Part shown: positions 35,758 to 44,542 of the stretch, piece after piece | Layout of the letters: every line of letters begins with the position of its first letter | How positions within the stretch are numbered: position 1 is the stretch's first letter | Assembly: GCF_009208775.1 (NCBI RefSeq) | Contig: NZ_WFLM01000002.1 | Location: 434,001 to 498,000, forward strand | Length of the DNA stretch: 64,000 bases | Direction: 5' to 3' | Origin: Silvanigrella paludirubra | GTDB taxonomy: Bacteria; Bdellovibrionota_B; Oligoflexia; Silvanigrellales; Silvanigrellaceae | The notes under the pieces: model-generated | What the model was told of the DNA's origin: nothing | What the model saw: only the letters and a program-made list of their open reading frames with translations | Databases searched by the model: none | Position numbers and translations under genes: made by a program

Positions 35758-36633
35758 ATGAAAGAAATGAAAAAAACATTTTTGGCTTTTATTGGAGGAA
35801 GTGGGCTTTATGATCTTCCTGGAATTGAAAATGTTGAAGAAATTGAAATCGCAACTCCCTTTGGCTGTCCTTCCGATAAAATAACAACTGGTACAATTGA
35901 TGGAAAACCAATCGCCTTTTTACCAAGACATGGTAAGGGTCATCGTTTTTTACCTTCCGAAGTGAATTATAGAGCAAATATTTATGCTCTAAAAAAACTT
36001 GGTGTGACACATATTGTCAGCGTAAGTGCTGTTGGTGGACTTCAAGAAAAAACAGCTCCTGGAACAGCTGTAATTCCTACTCAAATTATTGATAAAACAA
36101 CGGGTCAAAGACAACGCACTTTTTTTGGAAATGGAGTAGTTGGTCACGTAAGTTTTGCAGATCCATACTGCCCAGAACTTCAATCCTATATTGCAAAAGC
36201 ATGCGAACAAGAAAAGGTAACAACACATTTTGGTGGCGCACTTGTTTGTATTGAAGGTCCACGTTTTAGTTCCCGTGCAGAAAGCCATAGCTTTAAACGT
36301 GAAGAAGCTATGATTATAGGTATGACTGCAATGCCAGAAGCTATTTTAGCTCGTGAAGCAGAAATTGCTTATGCAACTTTAGCTTTTGTAACCGATTATG
36401 ATTGCTGGAGAGAAGAAACAGAAGCCGTTACGGTAGAAGCTGTTATTGCCGTATTAAATAAAAATGTAGAAGCTTCCAAAAGAATTGCAAAAGCAATTCA
36501 TAAATTTTTGCCAAAAGAAACAAGTAATCCTATTTTTGAAGCAGCAAAAAATTCAATTATGACAAATTTAAGTTTAATTCCTCAAGAAACAAAAAGAAAC
36601 CTTGATTTACTTTTTGGAAAATATTGGAAATAG
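35758..36633 (+). CDS. mtnP: S-methyl-5'-thioadenosine phosphorylase
   Basis: A 291-residue enzyme that splits methylthioadenosine to adenine and methylthioribose-1-phosphate, the first step of this salvage route. Family motifs: IGGSGLYDLPG at the N-terminus, LPRHGKGHRFLPSEVNYRAN (phosphate and ribose site), CIEGPRFSSRAES and MTAMPEAILAREAEIAYATLAFVTDYD (purine site). GGAG precedes the ATG. Normal length for MtnP. Operon order mtnP-mtnA-mtnW-mtnB follows pathway order. Confidence 0.93.
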   Translation: MKEMKKTFLAFIGGSGLYDLPGIENVEEIEIATPFGCPSDKITTGTIDGKPIAFLPRHGKGHRFLPSEVNYRANIYALKKLGVTHIVSVSAVGGLQEKTAPGTAVIPTQIIDKTTGQRQRTFFGNGVVGHVSFADPYCPELQSYIAKACEQEKVTTHFGGALVCIEGPRFSSRAESHSFKREEAMIIGMTAMPEAILAREAEIAYATLAFVTDYDCWREETEAVTVEAVIAVLNKNVEASKRIAKAIHKFLPKETSNPIFEAAKNSIMTNLSLIPQETKRNLDLLFGKYWK

Positions 36634-36656
36634 ATAAATAGAAATATTTATCTATT
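36629..36656 (+). terminator. intra-operon hairpin between mtnP and mtnA
   Basis: AATAGATAAATA and TATTTATCTATT pair perfectly over 12 bp with a GAAA tetraloop, then TTTATTTTAA follows. It covers the mtnP stop codon. The stem is almost all A-U, so it may be a partial terminator or an RNA-stability element lowering mtnA expression. Confidence 0.4.
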
Positions 36657-36679
36657 TTTATTTTAATAATGAGGATGAA

Positions 36680-37762
36680 ATGAAACCAAATTTAGAAGCT
36701 ATTAAATATAAAAATAATAAACTAGAAATATTAAATCAGTTACTTTTGCCAGATTCCTTTGTTTATGAAGATTGTATTTCCGTGGAACAAGGATGGCAAT
36801 CCATTCATCAAATGAAAGTTCGTGGAGCTCCTGCCATTGCAATTACAGCAGCACTATCACTCGCATGTGAACTTTATCATTTGGAAGATAAATATTCTGT
36901 TACGGGATTAAAAAAATACATTTTTGATAAACTAGATTATTTATGCACAAGTAGACCTACTGCCGTTAATTTATTTAAAATGTCCGATCAAATGAAATCG
37001 CTTATTGAAAATGTAGTTAATAAAGATAAAGAAATTGATCCTAAAAAATTAAAACAAATTTTTATTGAAAACGCTGAAAACTTATTAGAAAAAGATATTT
37101 CAGACAACAAAGCGATAGGTCAATTTGGTTCAGAATGTTTTCCCTTAAATAAAAAAATAAAAATACTAACTCACTGCAATACAGGCTCTTTGGCTACTTC
37201 GGGGTACGGAACAGCTTTAGGAATTATTCGTTCTCTTCATTCCAATAATAAGCTCGAACACGCTTATGCTACCGAAACACGCCCCTATAACCAAGGAGCA
37301 AGATTAACTGCTTTTGAACTTGTATATGAAAATATACCTTCAACCTTAATCACTGACTCTATGGTTTCTTTTTTAATGAAAGAAAAAGGAATTGATGGTG
37401 TAGTTGTTGGTGCAGATCGTGTTGTTGCCAATGGAGATACCGCAAATAAAATTGGTACATATCAACTTGCTATCGCAGCAGCATACCACAATGTTCCTTT
37501 TTATGTTGCCGCACCAATAACATCAATTGATTGCACAAAAAATAATGGATCAGAAATTCATATTGAAGAACGTCCAAAACATGAATTAACTCACATAAAT
37601 GGAATTCAGATTGCAGCAAAAGGCATTGATGTTTGGAACCCATCTTTTGATATCACACCAGCTAAATTAATAACAGGAATTGTTACTGAATTAGGAGTCA
37701 TTCCGAAAAATTTAGATGGTGAATTTAATATTAAAGAATTTTTATTAAAGAAACAAAAATAA
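36680..37762 (+). CDS. mtnA: S-methyl-5-thioribose-1-phosphate isomerase
   Basis: A 360-residue aldose-ketose isomerase that makes methylthioribulose-1-phosphate. Signatures: VRGAPAIAITAALSLA, the catalytic Cys in LTHCNTGSLATSGYGTALG, ATETRPYNQGARLTA and GADRVVANGDTANKIGTYQLA with the catalytic Asp, plus VPFYVAAPITSID. It is close in fold to eIF2B alpha, but the RPYNQGARLT and active-site Cys identify MtnA. Usual length. Confidence 0.94.
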   Translation: MKPNLEAIKYKNNKLEILNQLLLPDSFVYEDCISVEQGWQSIHQMKVRGAPAIAITAALSLACELYHLEDKYSVTGLKKYIFDKLDYLCTSRPTAVNLFKMSDQMKSLIENVVNKDKEIDPKKLKQIFIENAENLLEKDISDNKAIGQFGSECFPLNKKIKILTHCNTGSLATSGYGTALGIIRSLHSNNKLEHAYATETRPYNQGARLTAFELVYENIPSTLITDSMVSFLMKEKGIDGVVVGADRVVANGDTANKIGTYQLAIAAAYHNVPFYVAAPITSIDCTKNNGSEIHIEERPKHELTHINGIQIAAKGIDVWNPSFDITPAKLITGIVTELGVIPKNLDGEFNIKEFLLKKQK

Positions 37763-37791
37763 TTTGTTTCGTTAAATTTAAGGAAAATGAA

Positions 37792-38949
37792 ATGGTTTCA
37801 TTTATTAAAAATAAAGAATTACTTTCTCCTCTTACCAAAGAAGCACACGCTTTTGCAAAATTTCGAATTAATGCTAAAAAATATTCTGCAAGCTTAATTG
37901 AAGAAATTGCAATAGGTCAGTCTATAGGTGCATGGGAAGAACAACATGTTGAACCGCGTCTTTTAAAAACTAAAGTAGCTAAAATTATCGCTTGTGAATC
38001 AAATGAAAATTTTCACGAAGCCACTGTTGCTTTTCCTGTAAATATTTGGCACCGGAAGTTGTCATGGTTATTTGCAATTTTATTTGGAAAAATGAGTTTT
38101 TATGAAGGTGTTCAATTAAATTCTGTTTGGTTTTCACCAGATTGTTTTGATGAAGAAAATTTAATAGGACCAAAATATTCTCCGCAATCCCTTCGATCTC
38201 TTGTTGGAGCAAAAAAAGATAGCCCTTTGCTTATGGGAATATTAAAACCCAATGTTGCAATGAGTGCTGAAAAAATATCTCAATTATTTCTTGAGGCCTC
38301 GGAAGCAGGAACTCATATATTAAAAGATGATGAAATTCGTCATGATAATTCTCCTTTAGAAGCTATTAAAAGAGTAGAAATCATTGCGAATGAATCTGCA
38401 AAAAGAAATATAAAATCTATTTATGCTGTTCATCTCCAAATAGAAGGTACAAAATACATTGAGCATGCTAAAAGACTAATAGATGCAGGTGCCCAATCCT
38501 TTTTAATCAATACCTGGACTTCAGGAATAGAATGTTTACAAGAAATTCGTAAAGTAACAAATATTCCTATATTATCACATCCAAGTTTAGTTGGTGCCTT
38601 TGGATTATCAGAGGAAAATTCAACAATTCACCCTCGCGTTACTTTAGCGCAATTTATTCGTGCAGCAGGAGCCGATTTAAGCCTATTCCCTAGTCCTTAT
38701 GGAAAACTTGGTCTTGAAAAATCCATAGCTCTAGAAATTGCAAATTGTTGTCTCACAAAAAATGAAAATTGGCCCATTCAACCTATGATGCCAGTTCCTA
38801 GTGCTGGAATTAAACCTGAACATGCTCCTTTGGCAAAAAAAGATTTTGGAAATGATTTTGTTTTAAATGCAGGTACAGGAATATTTTCAAGCCCTGAAGG
38901 AATTCAAAAAAGCATTGAAAAATTTAGAGAAGAGCTTGATAAAACATGA
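37792..38949 (+). CDS. mtnW: RuBisCO-like protein, diketo-methylthiopentyl-1-phosphate enolase (MtnW-type)
   Basis: A 385-residue RuBisCO large-chain-like protein. The lysine of the GxxxKxDE motif, carbamylated in RuBisCO and MtnW, is present in HILKDDEIRHDN (about residue 182), and MGILKPNVAMS supplies the second active-site Lys. RuBisCO-specific loop-6 residues are absent, so it is a RuBisCO-like protein, not a carbon-fixing enzyme. Placement between mtnA and mtnB identifies it as the enolase of methionine salvage. Its last four bases overlap the mtnB start. It would follow MtnB in the pathway and needs the MtnX phosphatase next, which is not in this window. Confidence 0.9.
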   Translation: MVSFIKNKELLSPLTKEAHAFAKFRINAKKYSASLIEEIAIGQSIGAWEEQHVEPRLLKTKVAKIIACESNENFHEATVAFPVNIWHRKLSWLFAILFGKMSFYEGVQLNSVWFSPDCFDEENLIGPKYSPQSLRSLVGAKKDSPLLMGILKPNVAMSAEKISQLFLEASEAGTHILKDDEIRHDNSPLEAIKRVEIIANESAKRNIKSIYAVHLQIEGTKYIEHAKRLIDAGAQSFLINTWTSGIECLQEIRKVTNIPILSHPSLVGAFGLSEENSTIHPRVTLAQFIRAAGADLSLFPSPYGKLGLEKSIALEIANCCLTKNENWPIQPMMPVPSAGIKPEHAPLAKKDFGNDFVLNAGTGIFSSPEGIQKSIEKFREELDKT

Positions 38950-39641
38950 GAACTTATAAAAAAATAATAAAAGACTCTACCTTTTTTCCAATATCACTTT
39001 TTGAGTTAAATGAATTAAATAAAATTTGTACTGTTGCTAAAAGACTGGATAATAGAAATGCTATTCCTGCTACAAGTAGCAATTTTAGCATTCGTGCAAA
39101 AAATGATGATGCTTTTTTAATTACGAGATCTGGCCTTCATAAAAGAAATTTAAATCCTACTCATTTTATTCGTACAAATTTATTTGGAAAACCTTTGCAT
39201 CCAATTTCTCCAAAGCCAAGTGATGAAACATTATTGCATGCAATGATTTATCGAAATTTTAGCGTAGCCCATTCAGTGATTCATTGTCATGCACCCGAAT
39301 TAGAATCCATATCTTTATTAAATTGCGAAATTTTGAAACAGGATAAAAATGAAAACGAATATTTAACTTGTGGCTATTATAAAATAAAAGGTCATGAAGT
39401 TTTAAAAGCATTAGGTTTTAAAACTCATTTAGAGGATTATTTTTTACCTGTCATAAAAAATGATCAAGATATGGAAAAACTTTCCCATTTGATCGAATAT
39501 TATTTTTTTAAACATCAGCAAAAATTACCTATGTGTGCTTTTCATATTGAAAATCATGGGATTTATTGTTTTGGAAATTCTGTTCATCAAGCAGAACTTC
39601 GAATTGAATCCATTTTGCATTTATTAACCAGCCTAAAGTAG
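38946..39641 (+). CDS. mtnB: methylthioribulose-1-phosphate dehydratase
   Basis: A 231-residue class-II aldolase-fold enzyme that dehydrates methylthioribulose-1-phosphate. Motifs: PATSSNFSIRA (phosphate loop), SDETLLHAMIYR, HCHAPELES with two zinc-binding His, and IENHGIYCFGNSVHQAELRIE with the third His. The ATGA overlap with mtnW shows translational coupling. MtnX, MtnD and the final transaminase are not found here. Confidence 0.9.
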   Translation: MRTYKKIIKDSTFFPISLFELNELNKICTVAKRLDNRNAIPATSSNFSIRAKNDDAFLITRSGLHKRNLNPTHFIRTNLFGKPLHPISPKPSDETLLHAMIYRNFSVAHSVIHCHAPELESISLLNCEILKQDKNENEYLTCGYYKIKGHEVLKALGFKTHLEDYFLPVIKNDQDMEKLSHLIEYYFFKHQQKLPMCAFHIENHGIYCFGNSVHQAELRIESILHLLTSLK

Positions 39642-39699
39642 ATACTTTTCAAACCGACTAAACATAAGAGTTTTTTAATTTAAACAAATTAAGGGTTCT

Positions 39700-41388
39700 A
39701 TGTTTAATAAAGAGAAATTACAAAATATAAGATTTCCTCTTACTATTAAAATAGCTTTATCTCTTATTTTAATCATTTTTATTGTAATGGGAGTAAGTAC
39801 ATTTTTAGATATTAAAGAAAATAGAAAAGATATGGAAAATTATGAAAAGAAAAATAACATATCCGCATTTACCTCTGCATTACCCGTAATGGAAAATGCT
39901 CTTTGGGAAATAGATTTTAAGACAATTAATTCCACTTTAAATCAAATGATGAAAAACCCTAATGTTATTTCAGTCTCTCTTTTTTCTGAAACAGGTTACT
40001 CTATCTCTTATGTAGAAAAAGGTTCAAAAAAAGAATTATTAAATTTAAATTTAGAAGACTTTATTAGTAACGAAGATAAAGACAGACTTTTTAAAATGGA
40101 GTATAATAATAAAAACACAGTTATTCTTCAAATTAAAGATGACAAAAATGAAACATTTACTTTAGCATATCCTTTATTTTTTAAAAACACAAAAAAATCA
40201 AATTTGTTAAATATCAAAGTTGGATATTTAATTATGGTTTACTCCACTCATCATATTGCCATAGCAAATAACGAAATATTTTATAAATCCGTTATTCTTT
40301 CTACTTTATTAGGACTCGTTATTATTTTAACAAGCTTTTTAGTGATAAGAAAAGTTATTATTAATCCAATAAAAGAATTAGAAAAAGCAAGCATTGAAAT
40401 TGCAAAAAATAATTTAATACAAACACCTTTAAAAAAGGGATATTTTGGCAATGATGAAATTGAAAGTTTAAAAATTAACTTTAATTTTATGGTTAGACAA
40501 ATTATTCAACTAATTAAAGATGAAAAAGAACAACAAAGAATGGCAAACGAACTAGAAACAACTAAAATCATACAAAAGTCATTTATTCCAAAAGCAAAAA
40601 ATTTAAGAGTTGGTTTTTTTGAACTTTCTGGTTTTTTTCAATCTGCATCCGAGTGCGGAGGAGACTGGTGGCATTTTTATCCTTTAAGTGAAAAACGAAT
40701 TATGATTATGCTAGGCGACGTAACAGGTCACGGAACCCCAAGTGCCATGTTAACAGCGGCTGTAAAAGGTTATTGCGATTCAATTTATGCTCGAAAAAGC
40801 TTAGATACTTCAAAAATTCTAGAAGAATTAGATGTTGTTGTTAGAAGCATTGGCGGTGAGGAACGAATGATGACCATGTTCGTTGCGATTATTGATCCAA
40901 TTAAACAAAAGCTCACTTATTCAAATGCTGCCCAAAACTTTCCATTTGTTATTGATCAAAATACAAATACAACTTCTCCTATAACTCTATTAGGTAACGG
41001 TAAAAGACTGGGCTATTTAAGCCCAATAAGCCACAGAAAAGTAAGTTTATTTAAAATTCATACAATAGATTTTAAAATTGATAATGTATTATTTTTATAT
41101 AGTGATGGATTAACAGAAGCTAAAAACACAGGAAAAAGAGAATATTCTGATAGAAGATTAATTAAAAAATTAAAAAGCCTGCAAACAAAGGACACTTCCG
41201 AAATTATTAAAATGATAAATATGGATTTAATTGAATTTACTCAAGGGGAACCTTTGGAAGACGATGTTACGTTTGTAGCTTGTAGATTATGTGAAACTGA
41301 AAACAAAGAATATACTACAGAAATTATAAATTATTTTGATTCCCAAAAAGATGAGAATGAAATCATACAAATTGATAAAGTATCCTAG
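39700..41388 (+). CDS. membrane sensor with HAMP and SpoIIE-type PP2C phosphatase
   Basis: A 562-residue two-helix membrane receptor. The first helix spans about residues 18-36, an extracytoplasmic sensor segment runs to about 195, and a second helix (LSTLLGLVIILTSFLVI) follows. HAMP (residues about 222-275) leads to a SpoIIE/PP2C domain (about 300-535) with ECGGDWWHFYPL, MLGDVTGHGTPSAMLTAAVKG, FLYSDGLTEAKN and EDDVTFVAC, the metal-binding Asp residues. Such proteins dephosphorylate anti-sigma antagonists in partner-switching pathways; no antagonist gene lies next to it. Confidence 0.88.
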   Translation: MFNKEKLQNIRFPLTIKIALSLILIIFIVMGVSTFLDIKENRKDMENYEKKNNISAFTSALPVMENALWEIDFKTINSTLNQMMKNPNVISVSLFSETGYSISYVEKGSKKELLNLNLEDFISNEDKDRLFKMEYNNKNTVILQIKDDKNETFTLAYPLFFKNTKKSNLLNIKVGYLIMVYSTHHIAIANNEIFYKSVILSTLLGLVIILTSFLVIRKVIINPIKELEKASIEIAKNNLIQTPLKKGYFGNDEIESLKINFNFMVRQIIQLIKDEKEQQRMANELETTKIIQKSFIPKAKNLRVGFFELSGFFQSASECGGDWWHFYPLSEKRIMIMLGDVTGHGTPSAMLTAAVKGYCDSIYARKSLDTSKILEELDVVVRSIGGEERMMTMFVAIIDPIKQKLTYSNAAQNFPFVIDQNTNTTSPITLLGNGKRLGYLSPISHRKVSLFKIHTIDFKIDNVLFLYSDGLTEAKNTGKREYSDRRLIKKLKSLQTKDTSEIIKMINMDLIEFTQGEPLEDDVTFVACRLCETENKEYTTEIINYFDSQKDENEIIQIDKVS

Positions 41389-41396
41389 AAAAAAAA

Positions 41397-41443
41397 TGCC
41401 TATACGTTAGGCAAAAATGTTTCGTAAGAACAATTTTGCCTAA
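41397..41443 (+). promoter_or_regulatory. possible two-state hairpin (attenuator-like)
   Basis: The words TGCCTA (41397), TAGGCA (41408) and TTTTGCCTAA (41434) allow two exclusive stems: TGCCTA-TAGGCA with a 5-base loop, or TTAGGCAAAA with TTTTGCCTAA over 10 bp. It lies just after the phosphatase gene and about 70 bases ahead of a small ORF. Either a terminator of the phosphatase gene or a switch for the genes downstream. Confidence 0.45.
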
Positions 41444-41510
41444 TCCCACAATGAAAATACTTAGATAATAAAAATAGACATTAACAGTACAAAAACAGGA
41501 GTAATTCATT

Positions 41511-41726
41511 ATGGAAGATTTTGAACTTGTATTAGAAGATATAGAATTAAGTTCTCATAAAATTGAGTACTATGATATTGAAATCAACTCTCCCATTACA
41601 GAAGAAGATATTCGCTACGCTCAGTTAGAAGACATTATATTTAGGGAAAACAACAATGAATTTAACGGTAGAAAAAACATTCCACTATTTAGGGACCAGA
41701 ATCTTTCCAGGAATTCCTTTAACTAA
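41511..41726 (+). CDS. small acidic protein overlapping the dehydrogenase gene
   Basis: A 71-residue ORF (MEDFELVLEDIELSSHKIEY at the start) with AGGAG eight bases ahead of its ATG. The first 45 residues are strongly acidic. It overlaps the start of the 2-hydroxyacid dehydrogenase gene by 71 bases in another frame, which is unusually long. It may be a real small protein or a leader whose translation governs the next gene. No homologue recognised. Confidence 0.5.
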   Translation: MEDFELVLEDIELSSHKIEYYDIEINSPITEEDIRYAQLEDIIFRENNNEFNGRKNIPLFRDQNLSRNSFN

Positions 41727-42684
41727 AGACGGTATAATTGGTTTTACCCTTCCTGATACTCCTGAAAAAACGATAGCTCAAAAAATTCAAATATTTGCAA
41801 ATTCTCAAAATGTGGATAACATATATTCCTTTATTACCTGCATTATAGATAACTTAGAAAAAAAAGAGTTAGAAGCTATAAAAGAATATTTACCAAACGT
41901 AACACATATTGGAAACTTTGGTGTTGGATTTAACCATATAGATATTGATTATGCTAAAAATCTTGGTTTTAGAGTAACAAACTCACCTGGAGTACTGACC
42001 GAGGCTACTGCCGATATTGCCTTTACACTTTTATTGTGTGTAACAAGAAGGGTAGCAGAAGGGTATTCTATTGTTAAAAATACATCTAAATACCCTGGCT
42101 GGGCCCCTGATTATCTATTAGGTACTAGTTTACAAAATAAAACATTAGGTATTGTTGGTTACGGCGAAATTGGCAAAGCTTTGGCAAAAAGAGCAAAAGC
42201 ATTTGGCTTAAAATGTGTTGCATTAAAATCTAACAATTGGGATTCAATAGATAAAAACTCTAGTATTGAAATTGAACGCCTTTCTGAAAACGATTTTTTT
42301 AAGGTTTCCGATATTATTTCATTAAACTGCCCACTAACGGAACAATCAAAAAACTGGTTGAATCAAGAAAGAATTTCAAAGATAAAGCAAGGAGCTGTTA
42401 TTATTAACACAGCCAGAGGGGAACTTATCGACGAACCCAGCTTGGCAGATGCTTTAAATAATAACCACCTATCTGGTGCAGGACTGGATGTCTTTTGCCA
42501 CGAACCTGTTTTGTCTGAGCACCTCAAAACAGCAAAAAATATATTTATACTTCCTCATATAGGCAGTGCAACGCACGAAACACGCCAAGCTATGGGAGGT
42601 AGAGTTTTTGACTCAATAAAGGCTCATTTTAAAGAAAGGCAAGAATTACGGCAAAAAGGAGTTTTGCCTTTTCAAATTAAATAG
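41656..42684 (+). CDS. D-isomer specific 2-hydroxyacid dehydrogenase
   Basis: A 342-residue NAD(P)-dependent reductase of the glyoxylate/hydroxypyruvate/phosphoglycerate dehydrogenase class. Nucleotide-binding GIVGYGEIGKALAKRAKAFG, the catalytic Arg in NTARGELIDE, a Glu in FCHEPVLSEHL and His in LPHIGSATHETR are all present, along with GNFGVGFNHIDIDYA. Substrate is a 2-keto or 2-hydroxy acid, not resolved. It ends one base before the next ATG, so it is in an operon with the NlpC/P60-like gene. Confidence 0.88.
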   Translation: MNLTVEKTFHYLGTRIFPGIPLTKDGIIGFTLPDTPEKTIAQKIQIFANSQNVDNIYSFITCIIDNLEKKELEAIKEYLPNVTHIGNFGVGFNHIDIDYAKNLGFRVTNSPGVLTEATADIAFTLLLCVTRRVAEGYSIVKNTSKYPGWAPDYLLGTSLQNKTLGIVGYGEIGKALAKRAKAFGLKCVALKSNNWDSIDKNSSIEIERLSENDFFKVSDIISLNCPLTEQSKNWLNQERISKIKQGAVIINTARGELIDEPSLADALNNNHLSGAGLDVFCHEPVLSEHLKTAKNIFILPHIGSATHETRQAMGGRVFDSIKAHFKERQELRQKGVLPFQIK

Positions 42685-43734
42685 ATGAAAATTAAATTTC
42701 TTTTTGTTCTGTTATTTCATGCTTTTATAATAAATTCATATGCTTCCGATCCCAAAAATACCAATCCATCTTCTACAGATGTAAATTGGGATCATTTAAT
42801 TGAAGCAAATCCATCACCAATGGCAAAACAGTTTGTTAAATCATCACATACTGTTTATCAAAGACTTCTTTATGGTGGCATTCCTTATCCTTCAAATAAA
42901 ATAAATAACCGCTGGGAAAATGGATACAACACTTCCAGTGATAAATTTGTTTATATGAGAAAATATGGAGTCGATTGTACAAGACTTCTCCGCTATCTTT
43001 TTGTGAATATGTTAGATCTTCCTTATAATTCTAAAGAAAAAAATGCTCCCATTGTTAGCAAAACATTCACGCTTCAAAATAATCAAAGTCAACTCAAAAA
43101 CTTTATCCAAATTCCCAAAACAAAAAATGGATTTAAACCTCAAACAGGCGATATTTTAGCTTTCCCTGGCCATACCATAGCTGTTTTAGATCCTAAAAAT
43201 TGTATTGCAATTCAATCTAGTATTTGGCTCTGTAAAGAAATGAAAAATGGATTCTGTGTCGATTCTGATTACGGTAAATCTGCAGGAGTTTCTATTTATC
43301 ACTTAGCCAGCGAACGCTTTTGTAAAAATGGCATTTGGAAGGGAATGGATAGCGATAAATTAAAATTTACCATCGGTTGGAGACATAAAGCATTTGATAC
43401 TTGGATTACAAGCATGCCCTCTCAAGCAGTACCAAAGTCACGAATACTTTTAAAAGGAAAAAATTTAGCGGGTAAATACATCTATTTTCCAGGAAGCAAA
43501 ACACCAGTTAAAGCCTCTTTATGGAAAAAAGGGAAGAAAAATCAATTCAAAAATGATGCAAATCAAATTGTTTCTTTAAATGTTCCACACGATGCAAAAA
43601 GTGGAAAATTAAAAATTTATTGGGGCACTGGCAATCCAAGTTTAGAAAAAACTGTGGAGTCATTAGAGAAAATCAACATCTATTCAAACCACAAAACAAT
43701 TGTAAGTATTTATAAAGACTCTTATCTAGATTAG
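42685..43734 (+). CDS. secreted NlpC/P60-like protein with C-terminal beta domain (paralogue 1)
   Basis: A 349-residue secreted protein with signal MKIKFLFVLLFHAFIINSYA. The central domain has a Cys in a VDCTRLLRYLF helix (Cys98), a His in FPGHTIAVLDP (His163) and IAIQSS, the spacing of papain-like NlpC/P60 cell-wall hydrolases. The C-terminal 90 residues (RILLKGKNLAGKYIYFPG and ending VPHDAKSGKLKIYW) look like an IPT/TIG-type beta sandwich. Close paralogue of the gene at 44543. Start directly follows the dehydrogenase stop. Cell-wall endopeptidase or amidase is the inferred role; membership in the family is not proven. Confidence 0.7.
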   Translation: MKIKFLFVLLFHAFIINSYASDPKNTNPSSTDVNWDHLIEANPSPMAKQFVKSSHTVYQRLLYGGIPYPSNKINNRWENGYNTSSDKFVYMRKYGVDCTRLLRYLFVNMLDLPYNSKEKNAPIVSKTFTLQNNQSQLKNFIQIPKTKNGFKPQTGDILAFPGHTIAVLDPKNCIAIQSSIWLCKEMKNGFCVDSDYGKSAGVSIYHLASERFCKNGIWKGMDSDKLKFTIGWRHKAFDTWITSMPSQAVPKSRILLKGKNLAGKYIYFPGSKTPVKASLWKKGKKNQFKNDANQIVSLNVPHDAKSGKLKIYWGTGNPSLEKTVESLEKINIYSNHKTIVSIYKDSYLD

Positions 43735-43740
43735 AGTCTT
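43715..43740. terminator. hairpin at the convergent ends of two genes
   Basis: AAGACTCT and AGAGTCTT around TATCTAGATT give an almost complete 12-13 bp stem. It spans the stop of the NlpC-like gene and touches the stop of the convergent regulator gene. Poly-T is weak on both sides. Confidence 0.55.
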
Positions 43741-44350
43741 AAAATTTGGGTACCTGAACAACAATACTTAAACCTTTAGAAGTTTTAAATCCTTTTCTAC
43801 AGGCATAAGCATGTCTTTGGTGCCCATCAAAACACAATAAATCTCCTTCATTAATCGTAAAAAATTCACTCTCCACCATAATTTCAAATGAACCTGAAAA
43901 ACAAAAGAAATATTCTTCAGTACCTGGGCTATGTGGTGAGCCTGGAAATCGTTCATTTTCATTTAAAGAATATTCTTGCAAAATTAAATATCTTGAATTT
44001 TCTGGAGTTAGTTGAAGTACATGGATAAATTTTACAATATTTTCATCTGAGTAAATTAGTTTTTTTGGGATTTTTACAGCTTCTTCTTTTTTATATAATG
44101 CTGCAGTTGGAGTCGGTTTTTGCAATAAAGCAGACATTTCAACACCGAGTCCTTGAGAAATGCCAACTAATACTTGCAAAGTAGGGTTTCCTTCCCCTCT
44201 TTCCAAACTTGCAATGGTACTTCTTGGAACTCCAGATCTCTCAGAAAGTTGCTCTTGGCTCAAACCATATTCTCTTCTAAAGTTTTTCATATGTATTGCA
44301 ATATACTGTCCAAAACTTTCTGGTTTTTCTGGTGTGACATTTTTCATCAT
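43739..44350 (-). CDS. XRE-family regulator with C-terminal cupin
   Basis: Start at ATG 44350 (frame reaches TTG 44356), GGAG ten bases ahead. 203 residues. Residues 15-70 are an HTH domain (FRREYGLSQEQLSERSGVPRSTIASLERGEGNPTLQVL in outline: Q25, S44, E47, G53). The C-terminal 90 residues form a single cupin (FPGSPHSPGTEEYFFCFSG, then INEGDLLCFDGHQRHAYAC), a small-ligand sensor. It lies between the two NlpC-like paralogues and may control them; an inverted repeat upstream is a candidate operator. Confidence 0.85.
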   Translation of the reverse strand: MMKNVTPEKPESFGQYIAIHMKNFRREYGLSQEQLSERSGVPRSTIASLERGEGNPTLQVLVGISQGLGVEMSALLQKPTPTAALYKKEEAVKIPKKLIYSDENIVKFIHVLQLTPENSRYLILQEYSLNENERFPGSPHSPGTEEYFFCFSGSFEIMVESEFFTINEGDLLCFDGHQRHAYACRKGFKTSKGLSIVVQVPKF

Positions 44351-44397
44351 AAACAAGGTACTCCAAAAAAATAGGAATTCTACATTTCAATTTAGAG

Positions 44398-44462
44398 TTT
44401 TACCTAAAAAATAAATTTAAAATGAATCTAATTTCGTATCATTTATTAGAAGATAGGTAAAA
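44398..44462. promoter_or_regulatory. widely spaced inverted repeat in a divergent promoter
   Basis: TTTTACCTA (44398-44406) and TAGGTAAAA (44454-44462) are exact reverse complements with their centres 56 bases apart, in the gap between the XRE-cupin gene and the second NlpC-like gene. This may be a looped operator for the regulator. Confidence 0.4.
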
Positions 44463-44542
44463 TTTGCATGAATTTACATACAAAAAACTCTTAAAGAAGG
44501 TATATATTCATAATGTTTGGAATGACAACAAGGAAAGTGACC

